A stretch of DNA of 64,000 bases from Zingiber officinale (Eukaryota; Streptophyta; Magnoliopsida; Zingiberales; Zingiberaceae): NCBI RefSeq assembly GCF_018446385.1, contig NC_056000.1, positions 47,524,722 to 47,588,721 of the forward strand, written 5' to 3'. Shown piece after piece: positions 9,473 through 21,200 of this stretch. The notes below the pieces were generated by a model. It ran no database searches, was not told where the DNA came from, and was given only the letters and a program-made list of their open reading frames with translations. Position 1 is the stretch's first letter, and every line of letters starts with the position of its first letter. A program made the position numbers and the translations under genes.

Positions 9473-12318
9473 TCACAAGGATTCTTGGAGACATTCTTGG
9501 GGATTGGAGTAGAAGTAGTCCTCTTCCTTAGGTCTGTCAGGTATCATCACTCTTCTGGTAGGTCTTCCCATGCGATTAGCATGAGTTGCCTTAACTGATG
9601 AAGAGAAGTCTTCCCACCCTAGAGTTTCATTAGCATACTGATCGATCAGTTCCATTAAGACCTTTCGATCTATCGTGATGGTCTTCTTGAAGCCTAAGTG
9701 TCTGCAAATTGTAAACAGAGAGATCTCTCTTAGGCAAAACAAACTTTGGTTTGAATAACAAGAACAAGGACTTCTCCTTCTGTAAACTCAAGGGGTGAGT
9801 TCTCATTCATTCTTTAGGAAAAATAAAGAAATTCAGTAAATTTTCGATATCAAACGCGGTACCTGCGATGACCTTCAACAACTTTAGCCATATTTCCATC
9901 ATATGTAGGAACAAAAGTATCACTGGCTAAAGAAACCATGTAATCTAATGCTGCCATTTGCGAAGAATGGTTCTGGAAATGTTGAAGATCTGATGGCTCG
10001 AGTAAAGTTTCCTTCCTTACCTATTCAATTATTTGAATTTAGAAAATCAAAGTAAGAACACGACTATAAATAAATATGAACATATATGCTCACCAAATTC
10101 GGAAAAACATTAGAAAGAGCTCTCATTCTCCGTTCACCACCATATATTTCTCCTGCAGCAATGTATACTTGGGTATGACGATCTACATCGAGGGCTCTTA
10201 AAACCAGAGCAGTCTCTTCTGGTGTTAGAGGGCAGAGACCATCCTTCCTTTTGAGTTCAGAATTGATAACTTTCTCTTTCCACCATGGATATGCATATCT
10301 GCACCAAATGGATAATAAAACCTAAAAAAGGGGCATTGGAGAAGTGCACAGACTTGCCCAAAAAAAAAAAAACTTGTACCTCATTCTCGTCAGCTCTTCT
10401 GCCTCTTCATCAGTGCAACCATGAGTACATCCAGAGAAAGCCAACATGTCCATCTCATATCGTAAATGCAGAACCAAAAAAGGGCCATTCTGTTGCAGAA
10501 TTCTGATTACCCTTCTACCCAACTCCTCAATCTGAGAAGTAAATCTCAATGCAGCAAAATTCACACGACAACGCAACTTTTGAATCTCTAAAGGTAACCC
10601 ATTGTTGGCAAGCCGTGTATCTGTTCTGTTGAAATGCACAATCTTATGCTTCTTTATCAAGAACAGAATCTGGTTACAAGGTAAAGATGACTGTTAACAC
10701 ATTCCTCTATTTTTTTCATGATTCGAAAAGCATACTGACCTGATTTTTGTAATACGATATGTCAGACCAGCTAACAGGTGGCATAGTGTACATCATTCCC
10801 TTCTCAGCTCTCCATTTTAGTCTAGGCGGTAGTTCTTTTAATATCCGGACCTCATCCCTCAGAGATGTGATAAAATGATCGATGTCAAATATATCTTGGA
10901 ATTCACTGCCAAGTGAGCAATGACCTTTAGCTTTAAAACATCATGCAAAGTTGGATGTAAGGTCAAATGAGTGAAAAAAGATGTTTTAGAAACCGAGCTT
11001 TAAGCATTTAGATTAGAGGTGCGTGCACACCTGGGGTCAGACCAAAATGATGTTTTATCCAACTCTGGTACTATAAGTGTCACATTCAAATATCTTGCAA
11101 TAGCAACCATATCGCAGATCTGGAAACGAGAGACAAATGTTCCATAAGTATTAAATCAACACAAAAGGAAGAAGGAACTGCTCGTGCCAAAGACCCAAAG
11201 ATACTTTAAGTTTGATAAAATCCTTACAGCTGCTCGCATCTGGTTGAGCCCACCATTACATGAGACCATCATATACCCATTGTTCCTGTAGATCCCTAAA
11301 AGTAAAACACAATAAATTTTTCATATCAAAACTCAGGTTAGCGAATAAGACAAAGTCTCAATCAAGTAGCACAGATTTAAATTGGAATTGGGGCAGATGT
11401 TTCAAAGCCTATACAGAAGAATCTTGATCATATAGCAGCAAGAAAATTGAACAACCAGGAAGCTATTTAGTTTTGTCATATCTAGGACGATGATGTTGAT
11501 ACGCTAGATGAACATCAACTAAATAACAATGACACTGAAAATGCAGCACGAATTAGCCAAATTTCATTGAGGTCAATTAATCACAAGGGTGTCCTCCCAA
11601 TCTATTTGATTCACAAGGAAGATTATACCTCAAAAAGGATTTAAACATGAACAATAAATCCTATCAAGCGACCAGGAATCGGTATTACACTTATTGATGA
11701 ATCAACTTAAAGTAGAAAATGGAAATAGATACCACATCAGTGCCTTATATGGGCCAATTAGTGACAAAAGTAAGACACCAAATTATTAACAATGATCAAG
11801 CAACCTGAGTAATTGAAAGGTCATGCATTGCGCAAACAGCTAAGAGCAAACTCAAATAAGATAGTTCTAACTGCAACTGCATGGTCTCAAATAGTATCTT
11901 AGCAAAGAAAACTCAAAGGAACTATGTTTCCTCCAGCATATTCAACTACAGTGATAAAAGAACCCAAGTAATTAAAATTCAAGCAAAAAAAAAAAAGGGG
12001 GTCTAAAAATCCATAAAAGTTGAAAGAATACTCACTCTTGGGTGGAAGAACGGTCTTGTTAATGAAGATAGAGGTGGACTGTTTCCCATGGATTGGTACA
12101 TCAGCGGGGGGTGGGCAAGATGACCAGCCACTCCAGACACTCGGCGCCCACGTCTGCCCCAGCGCCGTGAGCTGGAGGAGGCACGTCCAGAGCAGCACCG
12201 TAGTCGTCGTCCGGATCATCCACACCTTGAACTTGGATCTGCTCTTTAACCTCTCCGCCTTCGCCTCAGCATGAGGTTTCAGGCCGTGATGCCTCTCTCC
12301 TCTCCACTCAGATCCCAT
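9473..12318 (-). CDS. RRT1: Rhamnogalacturonan-I rhamnosyltransferase, RRT1/GT106 (O-fucosyltransferase-like)
   Basis: Eight exons on the minus strand (12318-12036, 11295-11228, 11119-11031, 10905-10740, 10669-10380, 10298-10094, 10020-9863, 9701-9473) join in phase to 495 residues. The enzyme adds rhamnose to the pectin rhamnogalacturonan-I backbone in the Golgi. Residues about 34-54 ([20 protein letters not shown]) form a type II signal anchor after a short basic cytosolic tail. The catalytic region carries [75 protein letters not shown] and [12 protein letters not shown], all family signatures. The C-terminus [15 protein letters not shown] also matches. Length is normal and no breaks are seen. 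Homology to Arabidopsis RRT1 is recalled from memory, but agreement is high throughout, so I prefer this to a generic O-fucosyltransferase label. It converges with the CPP1-type gene. Confidence 0.93.
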
Positions 12319-13580
12319 CGCCCTCTCAGGAAGGCGCAATCGATGAATCCAGATTGTGCCGCCACGGCCCCAAGAGCAACAGCAAACCGCCTCTGGTGCC
12401 AAACCCCAGTAATCCAGATAACAGACACACAAGCAATCTCCGATTTTCACTAAATGCAGCTTGGCACAAGGAATCACCAACCAAGAAACATCTAATAGAC
12501 CTTTGAAGAAGCCCTAAGTTTCCATCTCAGGTTCAGAAATCAGGATCTAGACAGCTAATCCTCCAAAGTTGCATACCTTCCAGAATTAATTTTTTTTTTT
12601 TAAAAAAAAGGCAAAATGCGATCTTTCCCCACTTTAAGCCACCGCTCACGCAGCAAACATCAACCTTGGCCGCCAAAGGAAACCTCCTTCAACAAGAAGC
12701 CACGCTCGCCGCGGAGAGGTGGCCAAAAAGATCAAAATGTTTGGCAATTACGCGCCTGAACTCGGAGTGGTTCACAATGCGCGTCCGGCGGCGCCGCCCG
12801 GAGATTGCGAGGAAGAATGCGAGGAAGACGGAGAAGCGGAGGCGTTTTCTAGAGAATAAAAGCAGCAGCGGAGGAAGAATGCCTGAGACGAGTGACGTAA
12901 GAAAACAAAGAGATAAATTTTAAAAAGATAATTAATTCACAACAACAAAAAAAAAAAAAAAAAAAAAAAAAAAGATAATTACTGTAAAAAAAACTCTATT
13001 TATTTGTTAAATTTCTATTTTAATCAATTTGGTTTATACCACATTTTTCATGATTTGTTAATAACTTTTAGGATGTGTTTGATTGGAGGTTATACTTGAT
13101 AACCTTAGTTATCCATCCAAGGTTATCAACAAAAACTCTGTTTGATTTAGGTAATCGATGATTCCCGAGTAATGTTTCATGTCCGACAAAAGAGACATAC
13201 AACCAGGAATCGAAAAACCTCATAAAACTGAAGTTTTTTTTTATTCCAGGGTTATCCAATTTTTTTACTAAAATATCCTCGGATAAAAAAAAATTGTAAA
13301 GAAAAAAATGAAAAATATAAAAAATAAAATAAAATAATTTTAAAAATCGTAAAAAAAAATGGTAAAAAAACTTTTAAAAAATAGAAAAACCATTAAAAAA
13401 TACAAAAAATATTAAAAAATTAGACAAAATGTAAAAAATTTTAAAAAGTAAAAAAATAATAAAAAAATGTTAAAAAACATTAAAAAATTTTAAAATAAAA
13501 AAATATTAAAAACCCTAAAAAATTAAAAATTAAAAATTAAAAAAAACATGAAAATATAGTAAAATATAATAGAGTTTAAA

Positions 13581-13645
<65 letters not shown>

Positions 13646-13822
13646 GTTGGTTCGTAACTAAACTAGGTTATTCATTAATAAGGGTAATCTAGTAAAATAT
13701 TAAATTAGGTTATTCATTATTAAAAAATATTAAAAAAATTTTAAAATAAAAAATATTAAAAACCCTACAAAATTAAAAATTTTAAAAAAACATGAAAATA
13801 TAGAAAAATATAATAGAGTTTA

Positions 13823-13881
<59 letters not shown>

Positions 13882-15244
13882 GTATAGTTAGTTTGTAACT
13901 AAACTAGGTTATTCATTAATAAGGGTAATCTAGTAAAATACTAAACTAGGTTATTCATTAAAATCTTCAAATAAACATATTTTTATTGCATTATCTAGAT
14001 TTAATCAAACAACATTTGGTTATATTTTATTTTTCATAACCTTGGTTATATATTTTTTTAATAATATACTTTATTTTTTTAATATTTTTTTTTCTCTCCT
14101 ATGTCTTATTTTCCCGATAGTGAAATTAAAAAGACGAATTACAGACATTCTCCTCTTACTTATTAAAAAAATTAAATCTGTCTGTGAATTTTTATTTTTT
14201 TTTTATTTTTTTGTCGGTTTAAAATTTGTTAGACTACCATTATATATATTTTTTAATAATTTACGCATCGAGATTTCAAGATATGGATAATCTACGTGGT
14301 CCTATAAGGATTTCTCATCTGGCTATCCGAATAAATTTAAAAATATAAATGACAGTGATAATTATTCAGCCAAAAATTAAAAGATATAATTCTTATGATT
14401 AATCTAGTTAATTTTATTAATTATCTCTAGGCGGATTAGTTTGATCCAATAAATTTTTTTCAATTTTTTTCATTGGTTATTAAAATAAATTAATAAAAAA
14501 AAAATATTGATCATTAAAATAAATCGAAAAGTACATATCATAATCAATTTAGAAATGTAGCATCATTTGATTGTACTTTTATTTAGAGAAAAAAAATTTA
14601 TAAACATGTCATAATTAAAAATCTAAATACTTGAATAACAATTTAAATATCTTATCGTGATATCGTAACCGCGAGACCATGAGAAGTCTTAAGAAATTAT
14701 TAATTAAGTTGGGTAACATCGAACCTGGGATAACCGGCCCAACCCATGAAAGTTTTCCATAGATCATCAAAATAAATCAGGAAGCGTTCACAACGAATAA
14801 TCTAGGAGCTCAATATCTTTTAGTTTTACTACCACATCATAGCGCTAAGGGCTATGTGGTCAACATTGTTTATTTGTCAGGCACTCAGAGTTTAGCGAAA
14901 AAAAGTGAGGTAAATTTCAGAGAGCCAATGTAATATTTAAGAACGTCAGGGGGCTAAACTATAATTGCACACACATAAATGTATTGTTTATTGCTTTATT
15001 TAACTTGGCCGTTGAAAATTTTCAAATCCCTTATTTTTCCGCCAATTCTGCTTCGTTCTCGATTAGGGTTTCGCCTTCCCAAATCCTCGCCGTCTCGTTC
15101 TCGATCTGCGCGGTGCGGCCGCCGGTCATGTAGAGGTGGAGAACAATCGGAATGACTCCAATGTCTCCGTCGTTGATCCCAGCGTCGTCTCGTTAGGGGT
15201 TCAAAGCTTGCATCTGTTCCCGATCTGCTGGATCTGAGGCCGAG
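12319..15244. other. AT-rich divergent spacer upstream of the RRT1-type and INCENP-type genes
   Basis: The two flanking genes are transcribed away from this spacer. The first few hundred bases should hold the RRT1-type 5' untranslated region and promoter, and the last 200 bases (with ATTAGGGTTTCGCC near 15064) the INCENP-type 5' region. Between them are A-rich and T-rich runs, a poly(A) stretch near 12947-12973, the foldback repeat at 13068-14045 and otherwise AT-rich DNA with no gene. Confidence 0.6.
13068..14045. repeat. AT-rich foldback element with a duplicated (AAT)n/(ATT)n hairpin
   Basis: The ends carry inverted motifs: TGTTTGATT with GGTTATC near 13075-13150, and AATCAAACAACATTTGG with AACCTTGGTTATA near 13999-14050. 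Inside, a block with GAGTTTAAATAATAATAAT and a long ATT run that can fold on itself occurs twice (about 13495-13720 and 13738-13965), each followed by GTAACTAAACTAGGTTATTC. This fits a non-autonomous DNA transposon enlarged by tandem duplication. I could not fix its target duplication. Confidence 0.5.
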
Positions 15245-18200
15245 ATGGCGCCAATAGAGCAGCTATTCAAGAAGATCTTCGATAGGAAGTGCCAGATCGA
15301 GTCCCAGCTGAAGCAGCAGAGAGAGTCGTATGCTGAATCCCTCGTCTATAGCCTTCTCGCTGACGGCAAGCAGCCTCCTTCTTGGCTTTTGGAATCCCAG
15401 AATGGTAAATCCTTCTTTCACTGTCCAATTTTGGATGATATCTAATTTCGTGAGAAAAAGTATAAGTTAATCCAGTTATCCCAGCATAATTATAAATGAT
15501 CTTATGAAAAAGGAAAAATGCCAACTGACTAAGGTAGTTGCCTTTGTCGTTGTTCCATGTTCAATTGATAACTATAGATTTGTAACATGTTCAGCTATTT
15601 GGAAAAAATTGGAATATTCACTTAATTTTTCGGAACAAGTCAAATTTGATTTGATACATTTATAATTTTGTTGGTCAAACTGATTGTCTTGGTAATTTGT
15701 TGATTCTTATGCTTTCAGACCGTTAATACCAACTCTGACTATAAATCTTCAAGATTGCTGCAGGGTAGTTATGGGCTACCAGAGCTCCAGAAATAGGTGA
15801 GGTATACTGGTGAAGATGGATAGGTACTGTAACCTTGTAAGGACATTTACTGTAAGAGAGAATTCTAGGAAGAGAATAATGTGATCCAAGGAGGTGGAGA
15901 TGTAATAGGAGTATATATCATCAGTAGCAACTAGGCCATCCGGTTCCCATCTAGAGTCATCACTTTAAACTTCAGTAGTATCTGTAATCTTCTCAATTCT
16001 CAATTCTGTTGGTGCAATTAGCTTTCAGGGTTTTAATGTTTGACAATGTACCTAAGTCTGATCACTCTGAGCAAGGGTTGATCTAAATAAGACTTGATAT
16101 TTAGAAGAGAAAAATTCAGGGTTTTAATGTTTGACAATGTACCTAAGTCTGATCACTCTGAGCAAGGGTTGATCTAAATAGGACTTGATATTTAGAAGAG
16201 AAAAATTTAGGCAGGACTAGATAGCTAGTAAGGAAAAGTCCTAATTGGAGGTTAGGCAATGGAAGCCCTAGTGAATGAAGCTAGGCCCTAATTAGTGAAT
16301 ATAGGTGGTGGAAGTCCTGATGAGTGAAGTCAGACAGTGGAAGTCTTAGTGAGTGAAGCTAGTTCCTAATGAGTGAAGCTAGACAATGGAAAATTCTAGG
16401 GGAAGGTAAGCCTAGGTAATGGAAAGTCTTAGAGGAGTGAACTTCAAGCATGAAGCATAGTAGGTTGGGTTGACTTACAGGAGTACAACTTGATCCTAAG
16501 GGATTGACCTTTAGGTGGTAGACTTGGAGGAGGGACCTCCAAGCAAAAGGTAAGCCTAGTAGGTCAGGTAGATTTACAGGAGTGCGCTTTGATTCCAAGG
16601 GATTGACTCTTAGGTGGTAGACTTGGAGGAGGGAACTCCAAGTAAAAGATAAGCCTAGTAGGTCAAGTAGACTTACAGATATAGGCTAGGTTACTTGTTT
16701 GTGTTTTGTATGGTTATTTTGCAGAAATTTGGATTTGGAAGCAAAATAGAGAGCAGACAAACGTAAATGGGTGAACCAGACTTGACTCGGGTTGAACTGG
16801 ACCCAAACCTGTTCAGTAGACCGAACCAGCAGTTTGGTAGACTGATTGTGTTCGGTCCAAATTGTTGAGTTGTAAAATGTTGGCATGGAAGATGATGTGG
16901 CAAAATATCTAGTTCATCTTTATGATTTGGATGGAGAAAAGGATAAGTCAGATGATGTGGATAAAGATAAGGCTTGATCCAGATAAGGCTTGATCTAGAT
17001 ATGACTTCATCCTGATATGGCTTAATCCAGATAAGAGTTGATCCGGATAAAGATCTGATCTAACTCTATAAAAGGAGACAAAGGCTCTACGTTTAAGCAA
17101 TCCATTCTTTATCCTACTGTTCATCTTTGCGCTCAGACGAACGTGTTACGAACTTTTGCGACCAGGGAAGCTCCAGGAAGGGTGTGCTGCGCTCAAGACT
17201 TCCAGATCGGCCATAATAATTCGTTTGTATTTTCTGTTTACAAGTTACGCTTATTTTTTATATCTTATTTGTGCTTGTACTCTAAACTGTAAGACGGCTT
17301 TCTCCGCCTCCGGAAAGTTCCGGAAAGAAGACCATTAGTGGACGGGCACTTCTCGTGATTAGGCCTTGGATGTACTGATCCTGGGGGGTTGGGAACCAAG
17401 TAAATCCCACGTGTTTTGTCTTATTATTTTATATATTCTGCTGCATATTAACTCTAATAGAACAAACACACGACGAAATGAAAAGAAAGCAATGAATCGA
17501 GATTCACCCTCCCTCTCTCGACCGCACCGATTGTACAAATTCGTGTTCAGTCTCTTCTCATAAATCTGTCATACGGTAGATGTGTACTACTTTCAGAGCA
17601 AATATTGTAAAGTTGCACATCAGACACATCAAATCACTCTCCATCTTTATGCCCTCATTTTAAATTACTGCTCATCCTTTTTTTCCTGGGCATGGCAAAA
17701 TGTACAAAAATGGTGTAAAATTTGGGCAACTTATTTGGTTGTTTCTTAACCTCGGCACTTGTTTATTCCTCTACCAGTTTTCATCCTGTTGTTAGCATCA
17801 GGCTGCTTATTTCCACATTGAATAGAGAAGTTTATGGTTGTGGTATTCTGTTTTGGACTAAACTTTTGGAATATCATTAAGATTCTTAAACAACGGCACT
17901 GTGTGAAAGTAAGGTTTTATTCCTTTTAATCAATTTCATATTACAGTATTTTACAACTTCATATATTTCAGCTTTCAGTTTACCCTTTTCAGTAACTGGT
18001 TAGCAGGCCTGTCAATCCTACCTGTCAAACCTTTGGGAATAGATATATTTCTTGATGTCACTTTTTATTTTAGGAAAAGGCAAACTTGAGGATGCAATTT
18101 ATAGGAAATTTCCCAGTTCACTTTGACTGAAAAGTATTGAAATATTTCGTCTTTTCATTGTCATGCAGATACCATATGTTGTGATTGACACAAATGCAAT

Positions 18201-21200
18201 ACTTGAATGGGCTCTTGGCATTTATGCGGTGATTGGTTCAGACCATGTATATTCATCTAGTTAAAGCCACATGGATTTTTACCTAGTAGTCTGTTTGGTG
18301 ATGCACTAGCTTGAATGTTTTGTAATGCACCAACTTGAATGAGCTCTTGACATTAAGCATTGAGTTATCTGTTTGTAATTAACTTACGTAAGTACTTTTG
18401 TTTTGATACAGAGTTGAGCAGCAAGCATATTGCTCCAGGAATCTCATGTCCACTTCCCACTCCATCGGCAAGTGAAATTTGCATTTCTGAGTATATTCAT
18501 AAAGAACATGCTAATGTGGCTACAATTATGGGTCACCAAAAAGATGATCAAAGAGATTGTAACATTATATGCTCTGATGTTGTTGAGGACTCACCAGTGT
18601 CTGACTCTGTTGTAAGAATCCAATGTGGCAAATCAAAGCAACAGGACCCTGATGGGTATTTTAATGTAACAGAACAGATTGCTAATTTTGGAGATGAGGT
18701 GATTGTTGAAGGAAACGCTAGGAGATTAACTAGATCAGTGGTTACACCTTTAATGTCTGATCATTCTATAGAGCCATCATTTACTAGGAACTTGCTTGAT
18801 CTTCATAATAAAGTTGATGATAAAGCAGCTTCACCTGGATTACCTACAGAATGCAATCCACATAGAATAACTAGGTCAAAGCAAAAGGGATCTGAGGAAT
18901 ATCTTAACAGAACAAAACAGATTTCTAATTTTGGAGATGAGGTGACTGTTAAATGCAACTCTAGGAGAATAACTAGGTCAATGGCTAGATCTTTAGTGCC
19001 TGATCAAGCCATCGATCAGTCATTTACTAGGAACTCTCTTGCTCTTCATAGTAAAGTTGGTGATAAAGCAGCTTCATCTGGATCGTATGCAGAACACAAT
19101 CCATGTAGCATAACTACGGCATTGGATTCATCTTTGATGTCTGATCATGCTCAAGATCCATTAGTCACTAGGAACTCGTTTGGTCTTCAAAATAAAGTTG
19201 CAGATGAAGTGTCTTCATCTAGATCACTTGATTGTATCAGGAACATACTACAACTATCAAGTCCTTCAGAAACTTTAAGTGCAAATCCTCATAATCATGA
19301 GGAAAAGATTCATTCTAGATCTTGTGAAACTTCACATGATCTGGTCATGGTTTCCTGTGGAACGGCATGCACTAGTGATTCTCGTTTGAAACAATCTGCT
19401 AGAAGCTTAATGAAGCACACAAGAGAAGAAAATTGCAAGACAATGACAGTGGATGAATCTGCCTGCAGCCTTAATCCAGCACTGCATGATCTTCAGATTG
19501 ATAATTCTGTAAATACTTGCCCAGAATCTGAACAGACAGACTTTGCTGCACCTGCACCTAATCTTGGGAGTAGAACAGTTGCCAACTCCCCTTTGATTGT
19601 GCATGATACAGGAAATGTTACTGCAGGAAGGTTGACTTCAATTTCTGGCTCAACTCAACCAGAATCTGGTGTTCAATTGAAAAATCATTCATCAGAATCT
19701 AGATACTCACTAAGAAGCTTGAGTAGAAACAGCAAGGGACTTTCTTATTCAGGCCCTGATGGGACTAGTAACATAACTAGTTCAAAAAGATCAAGAAATT
19801 TAACAGCAAAAGTGTGTGAAATATCATGGCCAAAAAGGAGAAAATTGAATTGCTATTCAGACAGTATCCTGGCTACTACTCCAAGAATACGGCTTAATCA
19901 GTTTAGGCCTGCACAGGAGGGTAATTGTTGTAGCAGCAAGAGATGTTTAGAAAGTGCTTCTTTTGAAGAAATACAGAAGATATCTCCCTCTAGATCCATG
20001 TTGAATTGTGCAGTAGCAAAGGTTGTCACAGGCAGTCACTCAGAAGAACTTCATCAAAGGCAAAATCAGTGTGGGAGAGAGGTACTGAAATGTCCTTTTA
20101 TAATACATAAACTAGAAAAACTCAAGTCTAAGTTATACTAATTATAATTTATTAGTGCAATAGTTTGTAGCTTAAGAGAAATTAGGGAGATCCAGAATCA
20201 CTTATAAGAATAATCTTGTATGATTAATATCTGTTTGAATTTTTTTCTTAATCTACCAAAGCTTTTGCATGCTTAAAACTCTTCATTGGCTCTCTGGCTT
20301 GGGCTTCATATTTTATTTGATAAAATAAGTTCAATTAGACAGCTCCTTCCTAGCAATTTTTGCAACAACTAGTTGTAAATTTATAAAATTCATGATCATA
20401 TCCTTGTTGCAGGCTTTCCATTTATGACTTCTCTTATTCTTCTTACATATTTAACCTTGTCAGGTGAACTCTTGCTCTCAAAATACAGACCAAGTCTCAG
20501 ATACTAGTTTGCCGAATCAGTGCACAAATATTTTTCCTTCTCTGAATCTGGCAGATGAATCCAGTACTTTTAGGACAAATGAAATTTGCAACAGTGGATC
20601 ACCACTCTGTGTATTAGAAGAACCAGGACCTTCTAGAAATGATACCTATGATGAATTGGATTGTTCAACAACTAATGTTGATTCCTGCAATCTACATACA
20701 TATTCAAGTGTTAGGTATGATATGGAGGATATACATGAGTTCATGCCAGAATTTGAAGGATTTAGCATAGGCACATCCCCTACACTGGAAAATGATGTTT
20801 ACTCCAATTCTGGGTTTCCACCTCTCTCTTTAAATGTTCAAAGAAGTAGTTTAATAAGTCTGGTTACACCTACAACCGCTGTGATAGGAAACTATAAAAT
20901 CAATAAGCTTCCTGATGTTCTTCATTCATTGCCTGATGGATTCTTGGAGAATGTGAAATTAAATGATCCCCTTTATATTCATAATGATTATGGAGAGCAA
21001 GTTAGGACAAACGAACGTGCCAAAGCATCTCTACACAGTAGTTCAGAATCTGCTTTTGACTTTTCATTCATGGAGAGTTCTTATTCTCAGAGTGCACTGT
21101 CGTCTAGTGATTCATTTGATTGGGCATCCAGTAAACCTCCTCTAACACCACCAATTGGAAAGTTGAGCTCAAGAAGAGTTACAGGGAAAAGTGCTTCTAG

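Noticed and set aside
12666-12923. 85-residue basic open frame upstream of the RRT1-type gene
   Set aside because: Composition is simple Lys/Arg-rich, there is no family resemblance, and it lies in the opposite-strand promoter/5' region of the RRT1-type gene.
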